Positions 43,179 to 52,179 of a DNA stretch of 64,000 nt are shown here, one piece after another. Every line of letters begins with the position of its first letter. The first letter of the stretch is position 1. Source of the stretch: a virus; the IMG/VR virus record IMGVR_UViG_3300042937_000216, positions 58,453-122,452 of that record; one strand, given 5' to 3'. The notes under the pieces were generated by a model that was given only the letters and a program-made list of their open reading frames with translations, did not search any database and had not been told where the DNA came from. Position numbers and translations under genes: made by a program.

Positions 43179-43385
43179 ATGAAAATCGTAGAATTAACCA
43201 ACAAAGTCTTATTACCTATTACCAATGAAGAGCATGAGCTTCTTACACGTATAGGTGATAGTTCTATGCCTAAAAGCCACCTTGAAGAACGTGAACAAAT
43301 ACTGGCCAATCAATTAACCGTAAAGGATGTTCTACTGCGTACTAATGAAGATGGCAAAATCCACTACAAAAAACGCACCAACTGA
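43179..43385 (+). CDS. small hypothetical protein
   Basis: 68 residues. KVLLPITNEEHELLTRI and EREQILANQLTVKDVLLR show helices. The next gene begins in its end. Function unknown. Confidence 0.6.
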   Translation: MKIVELTNKVLLPITNEEHELLTRIGDSSMPKSHLEEREQILANQLTVKDVLLRTNEDGKIHYKKRTN

Positions 43386-43836
43386 GATTAATCTCGAAAA
43401 AATCCGCAGATTCACAGAAACGGAATTAAGTAAACTTGGTAATTCAGAATTGCCTGTGTGCTATCAAATTGGCACGGATGTATTGGTTGGCAAACTTAAA
43501 GTAATAAAAGTCAACGATAAGTGCTGGAGTGTGTTTGACCAAGAACAACAAATATTTGATTTCTTCACACGTAAAGATGCTATTTTTTATTGTATAGCAG
43601 TACATCAAAAACAGTACAACCTAGCCAACGAAATTAAAACGGCTGATGATCTTTTGAATAGACTAGAGTTTGAAGCTATACTGTTTAGACATAGATACAA
43701 AACAGCCAACGAAAAACAAGACGATTGGAGTGCTGAATATTACAGCACTAAATATCAAGAAACAATACACAAATTAAACAAAGTCAAAAAAGAATTACAG
43801 AAATCTTTAAACTTGGCTAAATATATTAAAGTCTAA
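43351..43836 (+). CDS. hypothetical protein
   Basis: 161 residues from ATG 43351 (MAKSTTKNAP); in-frame ATGs at 43345 and 43327 are alternatives and none has a good ribosome site, so coupling to the previous gene is likely. Aromatic core (CYQIGTDVLVGKLKVIKV) and a basic helical C-terminus (KLNKVKKELQKSLNLAKYIK). Function unknown. Confidence 0.6.
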   Translation: MAKSTTKNAPTEINLEKIRRFTETELSKLGNSELPVCYQIGTDVLVGKLKVIKVNDKCWSVFDQEQQIFDFFTRKDAIFYCIAVHQKQYNLANEIKTADDLLNRLEFEAILFRHRYKTANEKQDDWSAEYYSTKYQETIHKLNKVKKELQKSLNLAKYIKV

Positions 43837-43852
43837 ACAGGAATTAGAAACT

Positions 43853-44536
43853 ATGAAACTAGCAGAAATGGCAAGAACATCGGCCAAGAAAATGAACAAA
43901 GTAATGGAAAGCCGTTTCGGTTTTGCTCTTGACTTCAATAAAATGACAGTTGAAAAAGCAGAACGTTTAAGTGAAACGATTGCTGACAACTTAAACAAAA
44001 TCCGCCACAGCGTAGAATTACACACTGCTGAAAAGAATCCACGTTATATGGAACTTTTAACTGTTCGTGAAAGCCTAAGCACATGGTTATCAGAGCAACG
44101 TAGCCAACTTAACGAAGGCGAAGTAAGCAACGCTGAAGTATTGTTAGCTGCTAAAGACATGGTAGATAGCGTTCAAGACGCTATTGAGAAAGTTGGTAAA
44201 ATGCAAAATGAACAACTTCCACAACTATTAGACAGTATCCGTGATCAACTTGGTGCTGAACAAGCAGACGGCTTTAAAAACGCTGTTGGTTCTACACTAG
44301 AAACACTAATGGGCAACCTACAACAAGCACGTGAAGGCGTAGACAACGGTGTACGTATTCTTTCAGGTGAAGCAGTTGACAATCCAATGGCAATGCCTGG
44401 TGATGATTTAGGTAACGAATTAGGTGATTTACCTCCATTACCTACTAGCGATTTAGATGCTGACGAAGGCGACGGTTTTGCTGCTAGCGATGCCGCTGTT
44501 GGTGGCGCAGAAGAATTAGGTAGAGAAAAACGCTAA
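43853..44536 (+). CDS. helical virion-associated type protein
   Basis: 227 residues, mainly alpha-helical with a coiled-coil tendency, and an acidic, proline-containing tail (PPLPTSDLDADEGDGF). Similar layout to prohead core or scaffolding proteins. No family is certain. Overlaps the next gene by one base. Confidence 0.6.
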   Translation: MKLAEMARTSAKKMNKVMESRFGFALDFNKMTVEKAERLSETIADNLNKIRHSVELHTAEKNPRYMELLTVRESLSTWLSEQRSQLNEGEVSNAEVLLAAKDMVDSVQDAIEKVGKMQNEQLPQLLDSIRDQLGAEQADGFKNAVGSTLETLMGNLQQAREGVDNGVRILSGEAVDNPMAMPGDDLGNELGDLPPLPTSDLDADEGDGFAASDAAVGGAEELGREKR

Positions 44537-44907
44537 TGCGTTTGAGTGAATTTGAACACAGCTCTACAAACACTCCAGAGTCTAATTTATTAACGGCTCT
44601 GGAGCTTATTCGCAACCGTTACAACGATCAAGATAAACTTCCAAAAATTAGCACACAAAGTCTTATCAACATGGTATTGAATACTGATAAGACATTCAAC
44701 TATGATAGCTTAGTTGCCGCAAATGATACTAATCCAGCAGTAAAAAATCTAATCAAAAGTTATAACAAAGACTACGTTGAATTGCGTTCAGCAGATGAAG
44801 CGCAAGACGACGAAGGTTATAATACCCCAGATGTTGATTCCCCTGTAGATGTCGTGCCGAGTATGGCTAAAAAAGCAGCCAAAAAACGCGACGTCGATTT
44901 ATTCTAA
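44536..44907 (+). CDS. hypothetical protein
   Basis: 123 residues with an acidic, low-complexity middle and a lysine-rich end (MAKKAAKKRDVDLF). Start overlaps the upstream stop (TAATG). Probably works with the preceding protein. Function unknown. Confidence 0.65.
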   Translation: MRLSEFEHSSTNTPESNLLTALELIRNRYNDQDKLPKISTQSLINMVLNTDKTFNYDSLVAANDTNPAVKNLIKSYNKDYVELRSADEAQDDEGYNTPDVDSPVDVVPSMAKKAAKKRDVDLF

Positions 44908-44913
44908 TAGACA

Positions 44914-46089
44914 ATGAATATCCAGCAGTTAGTTGAGAGCAAAAGTTTTTGCATCTTGCCGTTTGTTCGACAAACACTGTGGTATGATGGTAGTTATAAA
45001 CTATGCTGTTATGCTGGTGGCTCTACAATAGAACAAGCAAACACCAGTCAAGAATCATTTAACACACCCGAACTTAAACAAATACGAAACTCCTTCCTAC
45101 GCCAAGAATTTCCTACACAATGTCAAGGTTGTAAAACATTAACAGATAATGGGCTAGTTAGTCCGGCATATAACGAAAATCAAGGGTGGTTTGCTGATCC
45201 AGTAAAACAACAAGCAGCTATTGATGTTATCGATCAAGCCCTACTTGGGCAAGACCTATTACCGCAGATGTTAGATATAAGATATAGCAATGTGTGTAAT
45301 CTAAAATGTAGGACCTGTAATCCATATAATAGTAGTGCTATTCAAGCAGAAAATAACAACATGCAGTTGACATCGGAAAAGAAATTTCCTATACATCCAA
45401 CTAAACAAAAGTATAATCACGCATTTCCTAAAACAGACGATCGCCTATTTAGATTATACTTTGCCGGTGGCGAGCCGTTAATAGAACAATATAATTTAGA
45501 TTTCCTAGCACATTGGACTACAGTTGACACTCCGATAATTATTAATACTAATCTTACAGTATTGTCTAATACTGTTTTAGAACTATTTAAAAAGTTTAAT
45601 AATATTACACTTAATGTTTCGATTGATGCTTACGGAAAATTAAATGATTATATTCGACACGGGTCAAATTTTAATACAATAATTAATAATCTAAACTCGG
45701 TGACTCAATTGCCGAATATCACAGTTACATTTAATACAGTATTGAATAATTATAATGTATTTGATATATCTACGTTGGCAAAATTCTTCAATGATCATTA
45801 TAATCATATTCCGTGGAGCATACAACCTGTATGTGACGAGCAGGAATTATTTTTAGAATGTTTACCATATGAACTAAGACAAGATGCGATCGATACATTA
45901 GAACAGACATTAGAGTTAGTACCCGATAATTCTAACATTATCAACGATAGTATAACAGTATTAAAATCAAATGTGTTAGATCGAATCAATTTTAATAATT
46001 TCATTAAATACGCTAAACTATTAGATACCCGACGTGGTGAATGTCTAATAGATCTAGTACCGCAGTATAAATCTTACTACTTGACATAG
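44914..46089 (+). CDS. twitch/SPASM-like radical SAM protein 2
   Basis: 391 residues. N-terminus SFCILPF, then CCYAGGST and CQGCK, is the twitch/SPASM pattern; the radical SAM cluster is C128-x3-C132-x2-C135; GGEP at 185-188; ITLNVSIDAYG is a barrel strand. Paralogue of the minus-strand gene at 38761 with the same layout. The Fe-S assembly genes follow 45 bases later, an arrangement that suggests a maturation partnership. Confidence 0.88.
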   Translation: MNIQQLVESKSFCILPFVRQTLWYDGSYKLCCYAGGSTIEQANTSQESFNTPELKQIRNSFLRQEFPTQCQGCKTLTDNGLVSPAYNENQGWFADPVKQQAAIDVIDQALLGQDLLPQMLDIRYSNVCNLKCRTCNPYNSSAIQAENNNMQLTSEKKFPIHPTKQKYNHAFPKTDDRLFRLYFAGGEPLIEQYNLDFLAHWTTVDTPIIINTNLTVLSNTVLELFKKFNNITLNVSIDAYGKLNDYIRHGSNFNTIINNLNSVTQLPNITVTFNTVLNNYNVFDISTLAKFFNDHYNHIPWSIQPVCDEQELFLECLPYELRQDAIDTLEQTLELVPDNSNIINDSITVLKSNVLDRINFNNFIKYAKLLDTRRGECLIDLVPQYKSYYLT

Positions 46090-46092
46090 TAC

Positions 46093-46100
46093 AATAAATA
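46093..46100 (+). promoter_or_regulatory. T4-type late promoter box ahead of Fe-S genes
   Basis: AATAAATA, one mismatch, 34 bases before the IscU ATG. TTGACA at 46081 and TATAAT at 46107 also occur but 20 bases apart, longer than usual. Confidence 0.45.
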
Positions 46101-46134
46101 GTGTAGTATAATACTCAACTATTGGAGAATTGTT

Positions 46135-46518
46135 ATGGCTTATTCAGCCCAAGTACTAGATCACTACGAAAATCCCCGCAATGTAGGAACTTTAGATAAG
46201 AACGACCCAAATGTTGGTACAGGCATGGTCGGTGCTCCAGCTTGTGGCGATGTCATGAAACTACAAATTGAAGTAAACAACGGAATAATAACAGATGCTA
46301 AATTTAAAACCTATGGGTGTGGATCAGCAATCGCAAGTTCATCGCTGGTTACTGAAATGCTCAAAGGCATGACCATAGACCAAGCATTTACAATCAAAAA
46401 CTCAGCAATAGCAGAAGAACTTGCCCTGCCGCCCGTTAAGATACACTGTTCAGTTTTAGCCGAAGACGCAATTAAAAGTGCGATAGCAGACTACAAATTA
46501 AAACAAGGAAATGATTAA
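46135..46518 (+). CDS. iscU: IscU-type Fe-S cluster scaffold
   Basis: 127 residues, full-length. Scaffold on which [2Fe-2S] clusters are assembled. All three conserved cysteines are present (C37 in ACGD, C62 in YGCGSA, C105 in IHCSVLAE), plus Asp39 and the LPPVK motif (98-102) that binds the HscA chaperone. It should therefore accept sulfur from host IscS and release clusters through host HscA/HscB. The last base overlaps the next ATG. Confidence 0.95.
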   Translation: MAYSAQVLDHYENPRNVGTLDKNDPNVGTGMVGAPACGDVMKLQIEVNNGIITDAKFKTYGCGSAIASSSLVTEMLKGMTIDQAFTIKNSAIAEELALPPVKIHCSVLAEDAIKSAIADYKLKQGND

Positions 46519-46670
46519 TGGAAGAAGTAGAGAGTCCATGTATCGGTGTTTGTAGACTAGATAACGATGTATGTCGTGGATGTAATCGCACAACCGAAGA
46601 AATAGTAGAATGGTACAATTTTACCAATGAACAAAAACAAAAAGTATTAGATAGAATTTTCAATGATTAA
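46518..46670 (+). CDS. DUF1289-type small Fe-S/metal protein
   Basis: 50 residues from ATG 46518 (overlapping the IscU stop): MEEVESPCIGVCRLDNDVCR then GCNRTTEEIVEW. Four cysteines C8, C12, C19, C22 in the pattern CxxxC..CxxC match DUF1289. In bacteria these are small cluster-binding proteins of unknown role. Sitting between IscU and IscA suggests an Fe-S partner. Confidence 0.8.
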   Translation: MEEVESPCIGVCRLDNDVCRGCNRTTEEIVEWYNFTNEQKQKVLDRIFND

Positions 46671-46983
46671 TATAACACAAGTAGCTGCAGACAAGATTAA
46701 GAAAAGCATCACTGCTAGGGGTAGGGGCGTGGGAATTAAAATTGGTGTTAAGACCAGCGGATGTTCGGGCATGAGCTATGTGTTAGAATTTGTTGACTCA
46801 CCAACAGCTGACGACATGCAATTTGAATCCTACGGTGCTACAGTATTTGTTGATAATAAAAGTCTAGTTTATCTAGATGGATTAACTGTTGACTGGCTCA
46901 AGAAAGGGCTTAATGAAGGGTTTGAGTTTATTAACCCTAATGCTACAGGTGAATGTGGGTGTGGGGAATCATTTACTGTTTGA
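46663..46983 (+). CDS. iscA: IscA-type Fe-S carrier
   Basis: 106 residues, full-length A-type carrier with the three conserved cysteines (C34 in TSGCSGMSY and C98/C100 in ECGCGES). A-type carriers pass clusters from the scaffold to target enzymes. Start overlaps the DUF1289 stop by 8 bases. With IscU it completes a phage assembly pair; IscS and HscAB would be supplied by the host. Confidence 0.95.
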   Translation: MINITQVAADKIKKSITARGRGVGIKIGVKTSGCSGMSYVLEFVDSPTADDMQFESYGATVFVDNKSLVYLDGLTVDWLKKGLNEGFEFINPNATGECGCGESFTV

Positions 46984-47008
46984 CATTAGTGTATAGAACA
47001 TATATACT
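46980..47008 (+). promoter_or_regulatory. sigma70-like promoter, leaderless type
   Basis: TTGACA (46980-46985), 17 bases, TATACT (47003-47008); next ATG at 47015. Confidence 0.82.
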
Positions 47009-47014
47009 AATAAG

Positions 47015-47713
47015 ATGCTTATACAAAAATACAACTACACACCTATCCTACGTGAAAGCGTAGAAGGTCGGCGTTTATACGCTACCCCCGGCGGTAACAA
47101 AGTTCCTAGTGTTACTACAATCTTAGATAAAACTAAACCCAAAGAAAAGATGGAAGCCCTTGCTAACTGGCGTAAATCAGTTGGCGAAGCTAAAGCTCAG
47201 GAAATCACCACAGAAGCCGCTAATCGCGGAACACGCATGCACAAGTGGTTAGAGGATTATGTACAAAATAATCGAGTTATGGGTGAGCCTGGAACTAATC
47301 CATTTAGCCAACAAAGCTATGCCATGGCGCAGAGTATCGTAGACAATGGTCTGGTACATGTCAACGAAATGTGGGGCATAGAAGTGCCATTATACGTAGA
47401 AGGACTCTACGCTGGTACTACTGACGCCTGCGGAATTTACAAGTCAAAACCGGCTATTATTGACTACAAACAGACCAATAAACCTAAGAAAACTGAATGG
47501 ATTGAAGACTATTTCCTCCAGTTATGTGCCTACGGACTAGCACACAACGAAACACACGGAACTGACATACAGCAAGGTGTTATCCTAATGGCAGTAGCAC
47601 CTAAGCCGGGCGAAACTGTGCAGTTTCAAACGTGGACGGTTGAAGGGCAAGAATGGGAAAAGTGGACAGCTAAGTGGTTAGAAAGAGTTGAGCAGTATTA
47701 TAAATTAGCATAA
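47015..47713 (+). CDS. PD-(D/E)XK exonuclease (Cas4/RecB-like)
   Basis: 232 residues. GTRMHKWLEDYV (about 72-83) and AGTTDACGIYKSKPAIIDYK with Q153 region (about 132-154) give the His, Asp, and IIDYK acid/lysine triad of the RecB/Cas4/MGME1-type nucleases. WIEDYFLQLCAYGLA follows as the conserved Q-Y helix. Likely a DNA-end processing exonuclease for recombination. No Cys cluster as in Cas4. Confidence 0.85.
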   Translation: MLIQKYNYTPILRESVEGRRLYATPGGNKVPSVTTILDKTKPKEKMEALANWRKSVGEAKAQEITTEAANRGTRMHKWLEDYVQNNRVMGEPGTNPFSQQSYAMAQSIVDNGLVHVNEMWGIEVPLYVEGLYAGTTDACGIYKSKPAIIDYKQTNKPKKTEWIEDYFLQLCAYGLAHNETHGTDIQQGVILMAVAPKPGETVQFQTWTVEGQEWEKWTAKWLERVEQYYKLA

Positions 47714-47716
47714 ATA
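47709..47716 (+). promoter_or_regulatory. T4-type late promoter box
   Basis: CATAAATA, overlapping the nuclease stop, 25 bases before ATG 47742. Confidence 0.5.
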
Positions 47717-47741
47717 CTCGATATAGAACTAAGGTGAGAAC

Positions 47742-49322
47742 ATGGCTGTAATCCAGATATCTAAAATTCAAGTCCGTAGAGGCTTACAAGAAAATCTACC
47801 ACAACTAGCAAGTGGCGAAATGGGCTGGTCTGTTGACGAACAACGTCTATGGATTGGTAATGGTACTACTGTTGAGGGTGCGCCAGAAATTGGTAACACT
47901 GAGGTATTAACAGCTACTAGTGATATTCTATCAGCCATTGATTCATTTGTGTTTAAAGGTGACGAGTCTACGTACACTAGTCGCACAGGCAGTTCACTAA
48001 CTACTCCAGTAGTTCGTACCTTACAACATAAAATAGATGAACAAATTAGTGCTAAAGACTTTGGCGCCAAAGGTGACGGAGTAACTGATGATACAGTGGC
48101 TCTACAACGTGCTATCGACCAAGTATATCCAAGAGATTACTATGCTATAGTTGGTGTTCGTCGTAGATTACATATACCAGCTGGTACATATATTACCACA
48201 GCTAACCTACGTATCCCTAGTTTTGCTAGTATTTCGGGTGATGGTCCTAGAAGCACTATCATTAAAATGACTGCTTATGATGATGCTGTAGTACAATTTA
48301 AAGATAACTTTGGTAATGTTGGCGCAACAATTAATCCAACAATATACGATGCTCCATTCCAAATTGATCTTAACAACTTAACATTACAATCTACTGCGGA
48401 TGCTACCTTGGCAGTGATAGATAGTGCGCAATTCATTACATTTAATCGAGTACGATTTCAGGGAAATCTTACAGCACCGACAACTAATACCGGATTCTTA
48501 CTAGGGGCCGCCATATTAGATTCTGTAGCAGAAACAAACAATGTAACATTTAATGGTTGCGAATTTGCTAGAGTCTTATATGGCGCAGGTATTTCAGCAG
48601 CCGCTAACGGTACTAAAGCAATCACATTCAACGATTGTTTATTTGATACTGTTTATCGTGGTGTTTACGCTAGGACTGATGGCTCATTGAGCCCACAGGG
48701 TGTTAAAGTAATTGGATCTATTTTTGCCAACGTAGCTGGACAAGGTATATATTCAGCTGATGATAGTTCTATTACATCAGCATTCAACCTGTATAGAACA
48801 GTAGGGTTTGGTAATGCTACTTCTGTAACTAGCTCAGTGGCAAATACCGCAGTTATTTCATGGGCAACTCCAAACAACTACAGTATCGCTGATCAATTTG
48901 AAAGATCTGTTGCTGATCAAGCAGTTGTTCCATTAATTGCTCCACTATCAGATAACAACTTTACCAGTACCACTACACAGATTTCCGCTTCAGGTGCTAC
49001 TGTAGACACTCCGGGTGTCATTGCTAATTTAGTTAATAATAGTTCAACTGTTACTTCGCTAGTTTTACAATCAGCGGTACCAAGCGCAATTATCGATTAC
49101 AGAATCACACGTGGTACTGACAGTCGTTCTGGAACTATTAAAGTAGCACACAACGCTGGCGCAGACGTAAAATACGATGACGAATACTCAGAAAGCGCAA
49201 ACATTGGTGTTGTATTAGAGTTCTTTGGTAATACTACTTCAGATACTGCCACGTTAAGAGCAAATGTAAGTTCAGCAGGTAACGCTGCTATACTAAGATA
49301 CACAGTTAGATCATTCATATAA
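47742..49322 (+). CDS. beta-helix tail spike (pectate-lyase-like)
   Basis: 526 residues. N-terminal Mtd-like attachment part ([31 protein letters not shown]), then the classic [19 protein letters not shown] (about 107-125) that opens the Pectate_lyase_3 right-handed beta helix, [20 protein letters not shown], and helix coils to about 380. C-terminal 140 residues form a distinct domain. Probably binds or degrades a surface glycan. Ribosome site GGTGAG; late box upstream. Confidence 0.85.
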   Translation: MAVIQISKIQVRRGLQENLPQLASGEMGWSVDEQRLWIGNGTTVEGAPEIGNTEVLTATSDILSAIDSFVFKGDESTYTSRTGSSLTTPVVRTLQHKIDEQISAKDFGAKGDGVTDDTVALQRAIDQVYPRDYYAIVGVRRRLHIPAGTYITTANLRIPSFASISGDGPRSTIIKMTAYDDAVVQFKDNFGNVGATINPTIYDAPFQIDLNNLTLQSTADATLAVIDSAQFITFNRVRFQGNLTAPTTNTGFLLGAAILDSVAETNNVTFNGCEFARVLYGAGISAAANGTKAITFNDCLFDTVYRGVYARTDGSLSPQGVKVIGSIFANVAGQGIYSADDSSITSAFNLYRTVGFGNATSVTSSVANTAVISWATPNNYSIADQFERSVADQAVVPLIAPLSDNNFTSTTTQISASGATVDTPGVIANLVNNSSTVTSLVLQSAVPSAIIDYRITRGTDSRSGTIKVAHNAGADVKYDDEYSESANIGVVLEFFGNTTSDTATLRANVSSAGNAAILRYTVRSFI

Positions 49323-49325
49323 TAT

Positions 49326-49787
49326 ATGTATACCAACTTTTGGAATCTACGAGTGTCGGACCGACTTTCGCAATGGAAGGATGTCCGCCATACGCTAAGT
49401 GATCTACCACTAGAATCTGCGGTAGCTGAACTTAATCAAATGTGGAGCACTGCTCCATTTATTGGCTATTACCTACCACCAGATAATCCGGTTGAATGGC
49501 CAGATCCTTGGACATTGTTAGCCGAAAACTACTATTGCGATGTTGCTAAATCACTAGGAATGCTGTATACTATATACTTCACTAGTCATAAAACAGTTCC
49601 ATTAGAACTTAGAGTATATTATGATTTTAAAGAAAAGAACAGATACAATGTAGTGTGGATTGATGATGGGAAATATATTCTTAATTACTGGCCCTACGAG
49701 ATAGTAAATACAAAACAAATAGAAGAAACAGAATTACAATTACTGTACAGTTATACAACAGAAGATCTACAGTTAGACAAATATTAA
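49326..49787 (+). CDS. conserved hypothetical protein
   Basis: 153 residues, three bases after the tail spike. Aromatic-rich (PFIGYYLPPDNPVEWPDPW). Shared by T4-like aquatic phages in style. Function unknown. Confidence 0.65.
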   Translation: MYTNFWNLRVSDRLSQWKDVRHTLSDLPLESAVAELNQMWSTAPFIGYYLPPDNPVEWPDPWTLLAENYYCDVAKSLGMLYTIYFTSHKTVPLELRVYYDFKEKNRYNVVWIDDGKYILNYWPYEIVNTKQIEETELQLLYSYTTEDLQLDKY

Positions 49788-49801
49788 AAGAGGTTATTCA
49801 A

Positions 49802-52123
49802 GTGAGTATTATTCAAGTCACAAAACGCAGTGGAGCACGAGTGCCTTTGGCAGTTGACAAATGGCAAGCGCAGGTTACAAAGGTATGTGCTGGTATTGCT
49901 GATGTAAGTCAGTCAATGATTGAAATCAAAGCACAACCACACTTTTACGATGGTATCAGCACACGTGAAATTGACGAAATTACACTGCGAGCGATTGTTG
50001 ACTTGATCGACGTAGAATCAAATCCAGATGTAGGTCATGTAAACTATCAACACGTAGCAGGTAAACAGCGTTTATCAATGCTGCGCAAAGATGTATATGG
50101 CGACTATGAACCTCCTCATCTATATGAAATTGTTAAGACTAACGTAGCCACTGGGTTATATACTCCAGAACTGCTAGAATGGTATAGTCAAGAAGATTGG
50201 AATAAGATGAATGATTTCATCGAACATGCCAAAGACGAAGAATATAGTTATGCTGCGATTGAACAGTTAATCGAGAAATACCTTGTACGTAACCGCAGTA
50301 CTAAACAAATCTACGAAACTCCTCAGGTGCGTTACATGGTTGCTGCGGCAACAGTAATGCACAAAGAACATCTGAATCAAAGATTAAAATTTATCAAGGA
50401 ATACTACAATGCCGCTAGCGATGGCCTTTTCACTCTTGCTACACCTGTGCTTGCTGGTCTTGGTACCCCAACTAAGCAATTTTCTAGCTGTGTACTTATT
50501 CGCAGTGACGATGATCTTGATAGTATTTTTGCTAGTGGGGAAATGATGGCCAAGTATGCTAGTAAGCGTGCTGGCATTGGTTTAGAAATAGGTCGTTTGC
50601 GCCCCTTAGGGAGTCCTATACGAGGCGGTGAGATCATGCACACAGGTATGATTCCTTTCCTTAAGAAGTGGTTTGGTGATCTACGTAGCTGTTCGCAAGG
50701 CGGTATACGTAACGCATCAGCTACTGTGTTTTATCCTATCTGGCATCATCAGTTTGATGATTTGATTGTGTTGAAAAACAATCAAGGAACAGAAGAAACC
50801 CGTGTTCGTCATATGGACTATGGCGTGGTATTATCTAGCTTCTTCTGGCGCAGATTTAAGAACAAAGAAATGATTACATTCTTTGATCCTAACGAAGTAC
50901 CTGACTTATACGAAGCGTTCTATAAAGATACAGCTAAGTTCGAAGAGCTTTATGTTAAGTATGAAAAACAAAAAGGTCTACGTAAGAAACAAATGGCCGC
51001 CGAAGAAGTATTCAAAGGTGGTATATTGAAAGAGCGTACAGATACAGGTCGTATCTATTTGGTGTTCATTGACAACGTAATGAACCAAGGTCCGTTTGAC
51101 CCAGAGTATCACACTATCTATCAAAGTAATCTGTGTTGCGAAATTTTACTACCCACTAAGAGTTTCAAACGATTAGATGACGCCGATGGTCGCATTGCCC
51201 TGTGTACATTAGGTAGTATAAATTGGGGTGCTTTCCGCAATCCAGAAGACATGCGACGTTCTTGTCGCATCCTACAACGTAGCTTATGTAACATCTTAGA
51301 CTATCAAGATTTCCTAAGCATACAAAGCAAGTTAAGCAACGATGAAATCCAACCTTTGGGTATTGGTATTACAAACTTAGCCTACTGGCATGCAAAACGT
51401 AGCTTCAAATATGGCGAAAAGGATGCCCTACAAGAAGTTAAATCTTGGATGGAGCATCAGGCATTCTATCTAACAGAAGCCACAGTTGAACTAGCTAAAG
51501 AACGTGGTGCTTGTCTACACAGTAGCAAGACACGTTATGGTAAAGGAATCTTTCCTTGGGAACTACGTGCTAAAGGCGTTAATGAACTAGCTGACTTTAC
51601 TCCAGAATTAGATTGGGAACAGTTACGTAGCGATATGCGTAGTTATGGTGTGCGTAATGCTACCCTAATGGCAGTGGCTCCAGTTGAAAGTTCTAGTGTG
51701 GTCATCAACTCAACTAACGGCATCGAAATGCCAATGAGTTTGATTTCAGTTAAAGAATCAAAAGCTGGCTCGTTTATACAGGTTGTTCCAGAATATCACA
51801 AGTTAAAGAATAAATATCAACTCATGTGGGAACAAACTGACTGTGCGGCCTACTTGAAAACTGCGGCTGTTATTGCAGCCTATGTAGATCAAAGTATTAG
51901 TACCAACACTTTCTATAATCCAGCACACTGGGCAGATCGTAAAGTACCAACTACATTGATTGCTAAGAACTTGATGCAGGCTCAATTGTGGGGTATTAAA
52001 ACATTCTACTATAGCTTGATTAACAAACAGGGCAGTAAAGCAGTAGCAGAAGATTTACCACCACAGACAAAACAAGTTGAAGAATATATTGAAGACGGGG
52101 AATGTGAATCTTGTAAGTTATAG
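49802..52123 (+). CDS. nrdA: ribonucleotide reductase class Ia large subunit
   Basis: 773 residues from GTG 49802 (AAGAGG ahead). Reduces ribonucleoside diphosphates to deoxy forms with NrdB. The three active-site cysteines map as C230 (SSCVLIR), C445 (NLCCE) and C468 (ALCTLGS); Asn443 and Glu447 complete the active site, and the C-terminal CESCKL tail holds the redox pair. N-terminal ATP cone-like segment VTKRSGARVPLAVDKW. Length matches E. coli NrdA (761). The glutaredoxin downstream can reduce it. Confidence 0.97.
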   Translation: MSIIQVTKRSGARVPLAVDKWQAQVTKVCAGIADVSQSMIEIKAQPHFYDGISTREIDEITLRAIVDLIDVESNPDVGHVNYQHVAGKQRLSMLRKDVYGDYEPPHLYEIVKTNVATGLYTPELLEWYSQEDWNKMNDFIEHAKDEEYSYAAIEQLIEKYLVRNRSTKQIYETPQVRYMVAAATVMHKEHLNQRLKFIKEYYNAASDGLFTLATPVLAGLGTPTKQFSSCVLIRSDDDLDSIFASGEMMAKYASKRAGIGLEIGRLRPLGSPIRGGEIMHTGMIPFLKKWFGDLRSCSQGGIRNASATVFYPIWHHQFDDLIVLKNNQGTEETRVRHMDYGVVLSSFFWRRFKNKEMITFFDPNEVPDLYEAFYKDTAKFEELYVKYEKQKGLRKKQMAAEEVFKGGILKERTDTGRIYLVFIDNVMNQGPFDPEYHTIYQSNLCCEILLPTKSFKRLDDADGRIALCTLGSINWGAFRNPEDMRRSCRILQRSLCNILDYQDFLSIQSKLSNDEIQPLGIGITNLAYWHAKRSFKYGEKDALQEVKSWMEHQAFYLTEATVELAKERGACLHSSKTRYGKGIFPWELRAKGVNELADFTPELDWEQLRSDMRSYGVRNATLMAVAPVESSSVVINSTNGIEMPMSLISVKESKAGSFIQVVPEYHKLKNKYQLMWEQTDCAAYLKTAAVIAAYVDQSISTNTFYNPAHWADRKVPTTLIAKNLMQAQLWGIKTFYYSLINKQGSKAVAEDLPPQTKQVEEYIEDGECESCKL

Positions 52124-52153
52124 CGTGTAAACTATAAGTTTTCTGTAAACTAT

Positions 52154-52161
52154 GATAAATA
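52154..52161 (+). promoter_or_regulatory. T4-type late promoter box before HNH gene
   Basis: GATAAATA, one mismatch, 18 bases before ATG 52180, with TAGGAGA in between. Late promoters ahead of homing endonucleases are known in T4. Confidence 0.5.
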
Positions 52162-52179
52162 AGTTTATAGGAGACTTCA

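Noticed and set aside
42851-43309. 152-codon minus ORF
   Set aside because: Antisense to the coiled-coil membrane protein and the next gene, which have late boxes and proper starts.
46081-46112. TTGACA and TATAAT before iscU as a sigma70 promoter
   Set aside because: The spacer is 20 bases, longer than the 16-18 of other promoters in the window; the late box in between is the better candidate.
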